From Armigeres subalbatus (Eukaryota > Arthropoda > Insecta > Diptera > Culicidae), in the NCBI RefSeq assembly GCF_024139115.2, contig NC_085141.1:64679675-64743674 (forward strand): 64,000 bases of DNA. Direction: 5' to 3'. The notes beneath the pieces are model-generated. The model was not told where the DNA came from. It did not search any database and saw only the letters and a program-made list of their open reading frames with translations. This document shows, piece by piece, positions 42,900 through 54,283 of this stretch. Position 1 is the stretch's first letter. Each line of letters starts with the position of its first letter. The translations under genes and the position numbers were made by a program.

Positions 42900-44500
42900 T
42901 AATGGTTAAATACAGTAAAAAGTGCAATTAAACCTAACAAATTGAAATTTAGAAATACCCAAATTTAGTTAAGCTCATTTAGAAGATTTTTCGAAAAACG
43001 GAAAAACAACAATGAATTGAATTTAAACAAACAAAACCAAACTACTCATATTATACAAAACTCGAGAATTTCATAAATTTGTTTTTAATTACATAAATAC
43101 CTATATCAGTTCCTTTTAAAATGTAAATTTCATAAGAAATCCAAAGAGTAATTTTGTAATACTCATGCATAATGCCACTAGATTCTTCATTTCACCAAAC
43201 TGTTTCACGTAGTTTACGTCGAACGGTCGTGTCTTGTACAAAGCCCTTATGATTTTTTTTTTATTGGTGTTACATAATTAGTCGCCAATTGTTAGTGAAG
43301 GTCCGAACATTGTAGGCTTGTTTAAAAATGTCCGCAAACAGGTCTTTGTAAGGTAAGAGATTCCTAATTATGGAATACCCGACCCCATCTGGACCGGAGG
43401 ACTTTGTGAGGTTCTTCAGAGGTCTGGATCAAAATTCAGGATGGCTGCCGCATTTTGGTAGTTAAGTTATAAAACCACACAATGTGCATGTCCATTGCAC
43501 GAATTCTTCGATATATTCAATTTTTGAAACGTTTTGAAACATTTATGCTTCAATGTCTTTTTGGGAACAATGGACGTCAGAAAAGTGAAAAGCATTGAAA
43601 TCTCTTTTGCGTAAAGAAGTTTGTTTTCGAACTTTTCCGGACATTTTAACAGTTGCGCAACTAATACGTTTTCAAATTTCCACTATTTGAGTTGGGGAAA
43701 CTTCTTCCTTATTATGAAACTTATACATTTCATTCGGATGGTAATGACGACTAAGCTGATCAACCAACACACTTTGTCGAGATCACAAGTTGGGTGCGTA
43801 TTTAGGCTAACCATTTGGGACTGGGAGAATGGTGACATCGGACCGAAAGCCCCGCAAAATACGAGTGCCCTTTATTCATAGCACAATCTGTCTCCCCCTC
43901 CGCTTTCTTCTTTTTTCCCAGGAATCGAAAAAGAAAAACTTGAGTTGACCGAGTTTTTGGGATATCTGTTTCGCAAATGGTGAACGGCGAGACGTGGACC
44001 GCACGGTACCAGAGAGGGAAAAGTACCGACTAAAAGACAGAAAAAAGCATTGCAGAATTCTTAATGAGGTCCGATACCCGTGGAACGCAGATTGGTCCAG
44101 GCAAATGAGTCGTGACTGATGGTGGGGACCCAGAAAGGAGAAGCTTTTCAATTTAGGTCTTTATTTTGTGGTTCCTTTGCGGAGGGTTTCGTTTTGACAA
44201 GCAATTGTAAACGCGAATGGATTTTTGGCCACAGACCACACAAAACTGTAATAAAGAAATATTAGAAGGCGAAAGAAATACGGCGAAGGACGATGGAAAC
44301 AAATGACCGTCATTTTTGGGTAGAGGGCTGTCAAGACATTGTTGTTAGCAGATAATTGCTCAGTATTCAGAGCTAAATTGGGAGATGAATGATTCATTTT
44401 TTTTCGGTTGAGTAATTATGATTGAATCAGAGCGCCATAGTTTAATTCAAAAGTGCTGTAAATTACAGTACTGCAAAAAAATTAAGTGCAACGACTTCCA
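42900..44500. other. Mostly unassigned spacer
   Basis: About 43205-43265 matches the end of the repeat at 9493-9725 in opposite orientation. The rest holds short chance frames (43621-43881 plus, 43876-44151 minus) with no recognisable domains. Confidence 0.4.
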
Positions 44501-44507
44501 ACTTTGT

Positions 44508-45030
44508 AACACTTTGAAATTATCAGATTATGTAATATAGAGTTATGTACGCATCCTAACAGCCTCTATCGCGTATGCACAGACGTCAGCAAAGTACGCG
44601 CTAGCAGAAAGTCACCGTTGCATCCGGCACGTGGAGACGTCAGCTATTTGGTTACCAACCAAAGGTTGGCCACAGGTACGCTGACGTTGCAGTAAACATC
44701 CGGCCATCGAGGTTGCATCAGCCGGGACCCAATTGACGAACCAGGAATTCCGCTGAAGCAGCAGTTTCCAGTTAGGCGGCCATAGCCAGGTAACTAGGTA
44801 GCTTCAGTCAGGGCGATCAGTTCAGTGCGGCATTCGATAGGGACAACACGTCCAAGTGTAGACAATTAAAATTTGTAAAACATCAAGTGTATAACGAACT
44901 CGAATAAATAGTGTATGTGAATCGAACTTAGAATTATTTTTTAAAAACTTTTTCACGTTCATGACAACGTAACTATAGAAATGTGAAATATCATGGAGAA
45001 CCAAAAACCATTCGAATTTGGCGACATGAA
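44508..45030 (+). other. Possible LTR and start of a retroelement gag, unresolved
   Basis: A GC-richer block starts TGTAACACTTTG and contains an AATAAA at 44905. It is followed at 44993 by an ATG frame beginning MENQKPFEFGDM with LLKLNGS shortly after. That word pair is reminiscent of Ty1/copia gag starts (K-L-N-G-x-N). The frame breaks within about 42 codons, and no second LTR or primer site was found. This is a weak call. Confidence 0.25.
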
Positions 45031-45521
45031 CATTTCGATCGTTTTGCTAAAATTGAATGGGTCTGTACTAGCACATACATACACTACACACCCAACATGG
45101 CGGAACATGCATTTATAGAAATATATACAGAGGTATCAATCTGTGGAAGCTTCAGTTTAAATGTTATATACAATCCTAACATAATATTCAATTTAATCCT
45201 TCTTTTGTATATGCATTTGATACAAATAATTTCTGTAATATATTTTTTCAATTGACATTACGTGAAAGAGGAAGGACTACACTTTCGATTGGAGTGTGTT
45301 GACTCGGAGACGGAATATTTCTTGCTATTTCACTCAGATAGGAAAAGTATAAGCAATCAGTTCTAATCTTGTAACTCATACCAGAGAGCATTTTTGTGTA
45401 CATGCCTCACATCACTTGAGTGCACTCCAGTTTCCAAAGTAAATCTAATCCCCTTGTAACTACTGCTTTTCCGCCTGGCATAGAACACTCCGACCAACGT
45501 TCAAAACAAGGAAATTGAAAA

Positions 45522-46013
45522 ATGTTGCAGTATATGAGCAAAAAAAATCGGCATCATTCGAATGGGCATCATTTGCGATGGCCCAACTACAGAGCAAACG
45601 TCGATGTCATGGCATCGAGGCAAGAGATAATTGAAGATCCATTATGGAAATTGGAGAAACAGTTTCGTACCGTATTTAGGGTACATTACACAAGACTGGT
45701 GCAGGTGGATGGTCGGTCACCGATGCAGCACTCTTCGCCCTCGCAATCTTTCCCTGCATACGGGTAGAGACTAGTTCAAACAATCATGCAATCATGGACT
45801 CTTGCATGGAGTGTTTATTTGGGTTCGAATTTCAACTGGAATCTTGGACGACAGATGACGATGACGGAAGATATAAAGGAGAGGCATTCACTTATTGAAA
45901 GGGTAGCATACCAAATCGGTTCTATGAAAGTCCATTCAATAGAATATCTGATGTTATATCAAGGCAATGACTTCGAATATGCATGGCATACGTTGGGTTT
46001 AATCTTAAACTGA
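45522..46013 (+). other. Two unrecognised open frames in a possible retroelement relic
   Basis: 45522-45767 (81 codons) and 45786-46013 (75 codons) lie end to end in different frames. Their composition is more protein-like than the neighbouring AT-rich DNA (for example RQEIIEDPLWKLEKQFRTVF and EDIKERHSLIERVAYQIGSM). I know no family with these segments. They may be remains of one frameshifted gene. Confidence 0.3.
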
Positions 46014-46699
46014 CAAAAGCTATTTTTTATGAAAATTACCTCATTACGTCATAGGGGAACTGTTCCTAGATTTCATCTCATGGCTCCGATGTTCATCCCA
46101 TCATCAAGCAATGGCAAGGTATTTGATTTGTTTCTCATTTTTGTCTTTTTTCAGCAGTGAGCACGCATGTTGACAAAAAGAAGCGACAAAATTGGTGACG
46201 TATTTCTTTGTTTCACGATTACACAGAAACAAATCTGATCCCGTTATCATGATTTGTAAATCATGAAACCAGAAGCTACATTCCTTTATGAAATCATGAC
46301 TATGAATCATGAAATCATGACTATGAATCATGATTGCAAGACCGAAATTACCATTTTCGTGATTCCGCGCACCCATTTTCATGAGCTAGAAATCATGATC
46401 GCATCAAGCGTTATGCGTATCTGTCAAAACGTGCAATCAATCATTTTGCAGCGTCGTTCGCGTTAAAATGCGAAACTTTTAAAAAAGTATTTATTTTTTT
46501 ATGAAATAAGAAACATTTGACCATTTCTTTTTCATCAGCTCAGTGCCAGTGTTTTCGTGCCATCTTGTAGGTGTTCCTGTCCGCCAGTGAAATTTTAAAT
46601 TCCGTTTATTTCGTCGCCATCCCGTTTCCGCTAAAGTTCCAGTAAGTAAGAAAAATAGATGAATTTGAAAGAATAACTTTCCTTTTCTCTCGACTTTTT

Positions 46700-47071
46700 A
46701 TGATTAAGTGCTTGTTTTATTCACTTTTTTTAACACAGTTCCTGTCCAGGCCCGTCTCCAGTCCGACCAGTTCTGTTTCCATTTGCGTCGATCAGTTCCG
46801 TCCAGTTGCGTCAGTTAGTTCCGTCTCCACTCCATCAGGTAGGTGGATCATTTTGCCTTTCCACACAATTTCCAGTTACGTAATAACCGTCATTCACGGA
46901 ATCACTACTGCCGAGGAGTTCTACGAGCTAAAGGAAGGCGATTTAGAGCTTTTCTGCAGCGTTGCGAGAGATCGTATCTTACTGCGAAAGCTCCAAAAGA
47001 ACTTGTCAAGACATTTCTTTCTTAACTCCCCTATTTCCCAATTCCTAAAACTGGTAGCGAAAGCTTCCTAG
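46700..47071 (+). pseudogene. Possible SAM-domain-like exon remnant in the 5 kb transposon
   Basis: The last third of this 123-codon frame reads IHGITTAEEFYELKEGDLEL and then RDRILLRKLQKNL. That fits the second half of a sterile alpha motif fold (G-I-x-T-A-E-E-F, L-x-x-x-D-L, R-x-x-L-L-x-x-L). A CAG acceptor-like site precedes the coding part at about 46740, and a CCAGTAAGTAAG donor-like site lies upstream at about 46640. SAM-containing proteins are known among multi-copy transposon-linked genes in animals. The first part of the frame is low-complexity and doubtful. Confidence 0.35.
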
Positions 47072-47339
47072 AAAATAGGGACTATTTTGGCCCAGAGCAG
47101 AGATGATTTAAAACGTTGTAGCTTTGTAACCAAATGAGATACGGTTTTGAAATTTTCTGACTTTTCCTAACTTTTGGAAACGAAAATTTTTGGGTGATAA
47201 CCAACTTTTAGCGATCTCTAGGAACGCTACTATAAATAAAGTGACACATTGTGTATTAGCGGGTCAAAAACGACCCCAACTTGAATTCGTTCCCAATTTC
47301 AGATTGATTCTCAATCTGTTGGAAACAAATTGAAGGTAT

Positions 47340-48190
47340 AGATTCAGAGCCATCTGAAAGGATCGCTCATCCTTGAAGAGCGCGTTTTTTTCTCTAAAGC
47401 TTCATCCTCCACTCGAGGGTGTCGTTTTTGCAATTTGGCAATTCTGGTTTCTAGGAATCGATTTCGAAGGAACAAAGATTCTTAGGCCAATTTTGGGCGT
47501 GATGTCTTGTCTTTCGAAGGATGATTTTGGAAATAAAATGTAGCCATTGTCTATTTCCATGGATCAACACAATTCCTGGTTATTCCACGGTCCGTAGTCC
47601 CTCCGGAAAGTGGTCAATTCATGGAACTCATCCTTGAAGAGCGCGGTTTTTTTCTAAAGCTTCTCATTATTGAACTCAAATGATTGTGGTAACCAATTTT
47701 GATGGACCCACCACCGGAGGTCCTCCAGAAGATCCGGAACGTCCTCAAAAGTCACCAAAGCTTTCCTTATCAAACGCTGAGTAACAAATGATTGTGGTGA
47801 CCCATTGTGATGAACTTGAGTGGCCACCTTTCTAGGATTCGGAACATCCGTAGAAATGTTCAATTCATGAATTTTTCACCATGGAAGAATACGGCTTTTC
47901 CGTATTAACGTACTCTTAGATATATAAAATTATCGTTACTTATTCTTATGGACCTGAGTGACCACTAGACGTCCTTCATGAATAATGCACGTAATATTCC
48001 ATAAAGTTGCCAGCTAACGAAACTCGAATCATAAGAGCACGGTTTTAAAAAAAGCTATTTTCGCACTCTGAGCAAGACATTATTGTTGTGACCCTCACTT
48101 ATGGACTTGAATGGCCAGTGAAGGCCCTCTCGTGATCCATATACATAGACATTTCAGAAAATTTTAGTCGTTCTTTTTGTAAATAATATT
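47340..48190. repeat. Degenerate tandem repeat inside the 5 kb transposon
   Basis: Recurring anchors are GAAGAGCGCGGTTTTT-like words (about 47377, 47637, 47884, 48032) and TATGGACTTGAATGGCC-like words (about 47701, 47809, 47947, 48100). The order is kept, with spacings of roughly 110-150 bp for the second set. Highly diverged and non-coding. Confidence 0.6.
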
Positions 48191-49160
48191 GCAAACAATC
48201 ATGATTTTCATAAAATAATTTTCATTTTGTAAGCCTTTTCGATAAGAAATTATGGGTTCCGTTCACAGATTTTGCTTTCCCAAGGCTATATTTGTAAAAC
48301 AAATTGAAAAATTGAAAAAAAAATCCGATTTTGTCACGTTTTCTATTTTATCACCACCAAAATTCATCAGGGGGTGATAAAATAGCGATATGCAAAAATG
48401 GTAACTTGGGCGGTGGTAAATCATTCAGACGGCTTTTTTCATCGCCCAAATTTCACGTAGCAGATCCAATTGATCACAAACCGTATCGGATATTCCACTT
48501 TATAACTGAGAATATCTAGCAACATTTGCATGGATGAATTGATATAAATTCATTTCCGTTTTTCACTCAACGAACAAAATATTTTGGATTTACTTGACCA
48601 ATGGATTCGAAGGTCGGTTCACTTGCCTATTTCAAACGTTCCCTTTTCCAGCAAGGTTTGCCAAACTCAATAAATGTTTGTTAGATTACCTCGTTTTTTG
48701 CTCCTTGTCTATCAAAACAGATGTCAAAACATCGTAAAAAGAAAGAGAAGTCCGAGGGAAACAGCAAAAAGCACGTGGCAGACTTGTCAGTTTTGACAGA
48801 TTTTACTATAGGTTATAGCAAATTACCTCCCATATATAAGTAATTTAACAGGTGTTATGCGCATAACTCATAAAAATGTTACATTTCTATCATAACATTT
48901 TCTAATGATTTCCCACATTTTATGTTGTTAACCCAACAAAAATACATATTTTTTATTAATATTGCGACTTTCTATCTCTCAAAAAACAAAAGTTATTGTA
49001 ATATTACCAGTTTTTAATGATTGTCAAGTTTCTAAAATAGCATACGAGTCGCCTCTTGTTGCCAAAAGTTATTATTGTCAGTAGAAACAAGAAATGTGCG
49101 GCTTTCAGAATATCGTAACAAAATTTGCGAGTTTTTGCAATTAAGGGAGTAATTTTAAAA

Positions 49161-49308
49161 TTACCCAGTCAACACAAGATCGTATATGATGTTACATAAG
49201 ATACTAAAGTGGAGGCAATATAGGTACTTCACCATACAACATGTACGTAATCGCCTCCACTTTAGCATTTTATTTTTCATCATATACGATTTTGTATTGA
49301 CTGGGTAA
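49161..49308. mobile_element. Hairpin MITE (CCCAGTCAA ends)
   Basis: TTACCCAGTCAACACAAGAT at the left is matched by ATTGACTGGGTAA at the right; inner words CGTATATGATG and CATCATATACG, and TAAAGTGGAGGC and GCCTCCACTTTA, also pair. The full 148 bp is one imperfect hairpin. Confidence 0.85.
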
Positions 49309-50544
49309 ATACTTCTTAAAATATCGATAATTTGGGTATAACTTTTGTTGTATGAAAGATACAAAGTTACAATTTTCAACAAAAACATGTATTTGTCTCT
49401 GGTCAACAACTTTGTAGAAGATCCGATGTGTAAAAATCCCAAATGTAAAAAATCATTGCTAAAAGTTGTAATGAAAATAGAGATTTAAAGGGGGTTTCCA
49501 TATAAAACGTGTTAAGTTTGTTATATACATATAAGAGTAGAGATTCGGCATCTTCAGCAAAGTTGTTTGATTTGTTACAACTTTGCCCAAGGCACCACGT
49601 GTCTATCTCATTTAGGAGGAAAAATATTTTTATAACATTATAACACACTATATACCTAAAATCAATAATTTTTGAGTTTTTATATTTGTTTTGTGAAATT
49701 GACGAAATAAAACACTGTGCGAGGGAGGGTTAAATTTTTTTCTACGTTGGTTACGACAGGACCTTCATGTCTTGCTGTATGTATCGGGTTTTCATACGGG
49801 TTAGTCTGCCGTTCTACGCATAGACTTCCCATATTCCTTTTATACTATGTTGTCCCACTAGACTGGCCCAGGAAACAAAAAGTTGTCGAATTCCACGGGG
49901 CACTCCCCAGGGTTGTGTCTTTTGGTGATAAAAACAATCTCTCAAAATTTCAATCGCTTGTTGGTTTTGATTGCTCGATTGAGTTCATAATTGCAAAAAA
50001 AGCAGTTGGTATGTTATAGAGCAATTTCATAGATGATTAAATAAAATCTTATATAGTTTCCGGCAGATTTGATTCGAACAATAAATCCAAAAATACACAA
50101 TCTAGCTCCTAATAAATCAGCCGAAAACTAAGCAAAAGTTCATTTAATCATCACAATCACAATCTTCCGTGAAATTGTTCTGTAACATACCAACTGCCCT
50201 TTTTGCGATTCTGAGCTCAATCGAGCATTCAGAACCAATTTCCAGATCGAATGAGTGACGGAGGTGCATTTTCCTATATATTTTGGCTGAAGTCCCCATA
50301 CAAACATTAAATCAAATGTGCCAGCTTATGCAATAAGTGTCACCAAATGACACAATCCTTGGGGGTGACCTTTGGAATTCGACAACATTTTTTTCTCCCC
50401 ATACTAAGCTGTCCAGCCAGTCTATTGTCCCATGTTTCTTTTAGTTATACGTTGTTTCTTTACAAAAATGGAATTATTTTACAGCAGAATTCATGGCTTA
50501 TATTTCTACAAAGATGCTATATACACATTATTTAAAACCTTTTT

Positions 50545-50780
50545 CCTCTTCAAGAAAATTCTGTTCAAGGCATCGTGCGACAGGAAACCAGTAAAGATTT
50601 TGCAACCTGAATCGAGGCCAGAATCAATGAAGCAACTTGAGAACTCAACGCAAAATCCGAAAAAGGTATTCTACGTGATAAATCGTCAAACAATAAATAA
50701 AAATAAAAATATTCATTCACAGTTCAAAAACTTCAACGAGTATCCGACCGGAAGGGAAAGGGATCATCAAGTACTATGAA
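50545..50780 (+). other. Possible 3' exon of the 5 kb transposon, unrecognised
   Basis: A charged reading (FKASCDRKPVKILQPESRPE, later NEYPTGRERDHQVL) ends at a stop followed within 10 bases by an AATAAA-like word (ACAAAATAAATC). It may be the end of the same gene as the SAM-like exon, with introns or deletions between. No domain recognised. Confidence 0.25.
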
Positions 50781-51617
50781 CAAAATAAATCTAATTAAAA
50801 TACAAAAATGTGTTTCATATTAAGGACCTACAGATTCACAATGCCAAAAACATGTTTTTATATATGGTACCCGAAAAAGTCGCAACCGATTTCATTATTC
50901 AAAATCCCGAAATCATGATTTGGATTCATGGTCCTAGAAAAAAACACGGAATCATGAATTGTGCGCATCCACTATCATGAGCCAAGGTCATGATTTCCAG
51001 AATTCAAATCATGATTTGGGGAGCAGTGACTTATGATATCATGATTCCGAATCATGGTTCTCTCTTAGCAGAATAATTTGTAACGCTTCGGATGCGTTAC
51101 GGGAGCATGAATCATGATATCATGAGCTCAAATCATGGTGTATTTTCATAAAGGGAAAATACACTAGGCTCATGATATCATGAGTCGTTTTTACCACTTT
51201 TGGGAGCGGGTTTGTACCCGTGTAGATGGATATATGTTCAGTGAGATGGAGATCGGAACAGTTCCTCGGAACAGGACACTCATTTTTTGTGACGTTTTTG
51301 CGTTGCATCCAAACATATTTTTTCCGAGAATTGTGTTGAATAATCTTCACTAAGTTTATTACCAATCAGCAGACACTCATTGATACCCATGAGCACTCAC
51401 ATGGACTGATTGGTTCTCTTGTAGTAGCAAGGTTAGACTTTGTGTTAAAAAGCACATCCCATCAGAACGGAGTCGAATCGACATAATGTTTATCGACGTA
51501 AGATCTGGTCTAGCTAGCGACCTGAGCTGGATGATGGACGAGGAATACACACATAGTCATTCATAAGTGCACAAAAAATGAGTGACACTTTTTTACGCGA
51601 TTATTCCGTAATGTTGT

Positions 51618-51938
51618 TCAGTCATTTCTGGAGGAGCAGGCATCACGATTACACCATTGACAGTTATTCCTTATACTGCGTAAAGCTCGACAAAGTCTAG
51701 GGATGAAATAACGTCGACGAACCTCATTGATAACTGTCACGTAATTCCGGTGGTGATATTTCTGGTGGAAATCAGCAAGAAGAATACTTGTTACTGGGTG
51801 ACTATCAGGTAGTATTCCCGGATACTTCTCATCCGGATACAAGAATGTACATTTAGCGGCTCTGCTGTTCATCCTCAATATTTTATTCGCGTCAAGAAAC
51901 AAGCTCATATTAATATTTTGCTGTTGATTGACAGTCAT
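51618..51938 (-). pseudogene. BEL/Pao integrase, H2C2 zinc-binding part
   Basis: In this 106-codon frame HPVTSILLADFHQKYHHRN (from about residue 47) is followed by INEVRRRYFIPRL and CQWC at 93-96. H-x4-H...C-x2-C is the integrase zinc-binding signature of BEL/Pao. It is cut off before the DDE core. Confidence 0.85.
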
Positions 51939-52659
51939 TTTTGGTGTTCATCTTTGTTGACATCGGCGAGTATCTTCAGCTCCTCGTTGAAGACATTTTG
52001 CTGAGCTTGGCGAAAATAATACATCTGGGCCCACTGTAGTTCAGATGCTATTAAGGATCCATGTTGCAAAGTTTGTTTATGTTGTTTCGCTCTTATGTTG
52101 TTCACAAACCGCTTCACATAAGTCGTAACTTTCAGCAATCGTTTCCAATTTGAAAATTTGGTTGCCATAGCTACTGGTTCAGCAGCTTTGATGTTGTGGG
52201 TATTGATGAGTGCGGTTGGTCGAAGTTCTTCGTTTGTTGTTTCTTGGTTATGACGAAATTGCCATTCTGGATCCGGCTGCTTCAGGATTTCGGGTCCTTT
52301 GAACCAGCGATCGCTACTTCTCAGCTGTACATGTTTCGTCCATTTTGTGCCGTCATCAGCTCCGTCATTCTGCTCCGATTTAATCCAGTTCCAATCGTTG
52401 ACATCGGTAGTGTCCAGGATTCCATTCACTCTTGCAGCCACGTATTGGCTATACCGTTGGTGGTCGAAACGTAACCAACACAAAACGTTGCGGGAATCAC
52501 ACCAGAAAAACATTGAAATACATGAGTGGACAATGATATGATTGTGCTGTCGGCCAGCCTTGCACCGATTATAGCAGCTTGAAGCTCCGATCGAGGTGTT
52601 TTCGCCGCACATTCGATATGTCCGTCTTCCTCGAACCGTAGATATACAATGGCAGCCAT
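51935..52659 (-). pseudogene. BEL/Pao RNase H and linker region
   Basis: Two frames overlap. The upstream one (52426-52659) has VYLRFEEDGHIEC and RSELQAAIIGARLAD, the start of the BEL-type RNase H. The second (51935-52612) has the S-R-N-V-L-C-W-L-R-x-D-H-x-R-Y-S-Q-Y-V-A block and DDGTKW, typical of the segment before integrase. The frameshift lies near 52520. Confidence 0.85.
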
Positions 52660-52799
52660 AGCGTTTTCTCTGGCATCCCCAAGTATGTGTAATTGAACCC
52701 GATTATGATCACCAATGTACGTAATTTGACGGTAACAGCGGGGAATTTGCAGTTCCTCTAATTTCTAACTTTCTGTCCATGTCTTCCTACTGTCTAATT

Positions 52800-54010
52800 G
52801 CTTACCCTCTATCTGATCATCCCACTCCAGTCCCATGCGCCACACATCTTGTAGCGTGACCTTCAGAGCCATCAGAAAATGGGAGAAAAGTCATAACGGG
52901 TCAAATATACTCAAAAGGATACGAAGCAGCTCTCGTTTTGTTGGAGGTCTACTTTGATCAAACAGCTCCACGTCAAATCAGGTCCAGCAGATCTTGTATG
53001 TGAAACAATCGGTTGATGTATTCTACCACATCCCCAAAACCTTTTCAGTAGCGTACTCCTACACTATGTTGAGAGCCTTCTCATTCATTGGCTTTTTACC
53101 CGGAGCTTTCAAAACCTCGATGGAATTGGAAACCCAGTTCCTAATATCAAACCCACCATGGGCGTGGATTTATTTTATCGACTTTGCTAGTTCAATAGCT
53201 TCAGCTTCCGTCTCTGTGCTGGCAAGCTTGTCGTCGTCATAATGGTTAGTCTCCACGGCCTGAACTGCTAACGGAAACTCTTCTTGAGCAGTGGTCGGTC
53301 GGCGACGAGCATGCGCCGGAGATCATCACGGGAACTATGAATGTACTTTGTACGTATTCACGAAATTTATGCAAGACAGCAACCAACGAACTCACCAAAT
53401 CCGGACCTGTTAACAGCAACGAGTTTAGACTCACTCCACGTACGGTTGCAGCAGCGTCCCATACAACCCGAATCTTTCCTGGCTCATGGGGATTGATGAC
53501 CGGAAATGTTGGTAGATACCAGATTTGTCCCTTTCTCGTTTTTTCTAATATACCCCTTTTGCTCATATTTTCATATTTCGGCTATTTTCGCATTGTACGC
53601 AAGTCTTAAAGTGATGTATTTTGCTAAACGTCTTTGCAGGCATCTCAGTCGTTGCAAAGCCATCGAATACTGTCGGAACGCCAAAGAAGACCAGTCTCGA
53701 AGTTGTTTCCGACGGTGCGCGTGAGCGAATTTAAAAGTGATAATGCTCGTGCGTCGTCTTTAGAAACAGTTCTGTTTGCTTTATTATACCCAAACGGACT
53801 AGGCAGAAGTACTGCTTGACCAGCTGATGCAGTTAACCTTCGTTTTGTAGACTACACTCGCAGATGTGATAACTGCAGTTCCCATCAACTTTCTCATGAT
53901 TCGACTGCCCTCTGAAGATCGTCCAACCTAGGGGAGTCTTCACGACAGCGCCTCACCAACGAGATATTGGCATGTTATATACCTATCAAGATCTTCGGCC
54001 GCACACAAGC
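52800..54010 (-). pseudogene. BEL/Pao reverse transcriptase
   Basis: It covers several frames: KTPLGW (near 53940), ETGLLWRSDSIR (near 53700), [20 protein letters not shown] with [16 protein letters not shown] in 53246-53566, and further down R-I-L-L-S-I-F-D-P-L-G-L near 52910. The catalytic Y-V-D-D of BEL elements reads YDDD at about 53228-53239, so a residue of the active site is changed in addition to the frameshifts. Confidence 0.8.
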
Positions 54011-54108
54011 TCTATCCTGATACGTGTATTTCCGCTTCAGCAATTCAACATCCTAGCTCTGGCAAAGCAACTCAAGCACAGCAACTGTTCGAACTTTATT
54101 TATATCTT

Positions 54109-54282
54109 AACTCAAAACGGCTACGCAGTCTTTAAGGATTAAAACAAGATTTATATTTGTCCAACGTTTCGACACGGGGTTGGTGTCTTCATCAGGGGAA
54201 GAAGACACCAACCCCGTGTCGAAACGTTGGACAAATATAAATCTTGTTTTAATCCTTAAAGACTGCGTAGCCTTTTTGAGTT
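54109..54282. mobile_element. Long palindrome inserted in the BEL element (82-bp arms)
   Basis: The left arm is 54109-54190, a 10-nt spacer follows, and the right arm is 54201-54282. The arms differ at one position. TTAA overlaps both borders (TCTTAACTC ... GAGTTAAAA), compatible with a TTAA target. BEL coding stops at the right border and resumes beyond the left one. It carries hammerhead-like motif 2. Confidence 0.9.
54161..54196 (-). ncRNA. Hammerhead-like motif 2
   Basis: On the minus strand: CTGATGA (54189-54195), one extra base, a perfect 5-bp stem GACAC/GTGTC (54183-54187 with 54171-54175) with a 7-nt loop, then GAAA (54167-54170) followed by CGTTGG. The layout equals motif 1 at 33438-33467 while every stem sequence differs after GAC, so pairing is conserved without sequence. 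Possible catalytic RNA or its degenerate relic. Confidence 0.4.
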
Positions 54283-54283
54283 A

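Larger units (their letters stand above)
46222..51222. mobile_element. 5.0 kb DNA transposon with ATCATGAT-rich ends, TA target
   Basis: Ends are CACAGAAACAAATCTGATCC on the left and, on the other strand, CACGGGTACAAACCCGCTCC. TA flanks both sides (46220-46221 and 51223-51224). With one TA, the empty site aligns base for base with intact MITE copy A, so the borders are exact. The first 180 bp and last 320 bp are packed with the palindrome ATCATGAT or ATCATGA (about 8 and 12 occurrences). CAC-type ends, a short target duplication and subterminal repeats recall EnSpm/CACTA elements; Tc1/mariner is the alternative. No transposase core is visible, so it looks non-autonomous. Confidence 0.85.
46052..51267. 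mobile_element. MITE, family TAGGGGAAC (copy B, split by a 5 kb insertion)
   Basis: The left part (46052-46219) begins TAGGGGAACTGTTCC and runs through ACGCATGTTGACAAAAAGAA; the right part (51225-51267) has GATGGATATATGTTCAGTGA and ends near GGAACAGTTCCT. Together they match copy A at 4369-4588. The split falls at ACGAT/GATGG, and the whole of 46222-51222 is inserted between. Confidence 0.85.

Noticed and set aside
44508..45030. A confident Ty1/copia LTR and gag
   Set aside because: Only a TGT start, a poly(A) word and a short gag-like peptide support it. No partner LTR or further gag sequence was found, so it is kept as a weak feature only.
45522..46013. An endogenous viral element
   Set aside because: The peptides are protein-like but show no motif of any viral family that I can identify.
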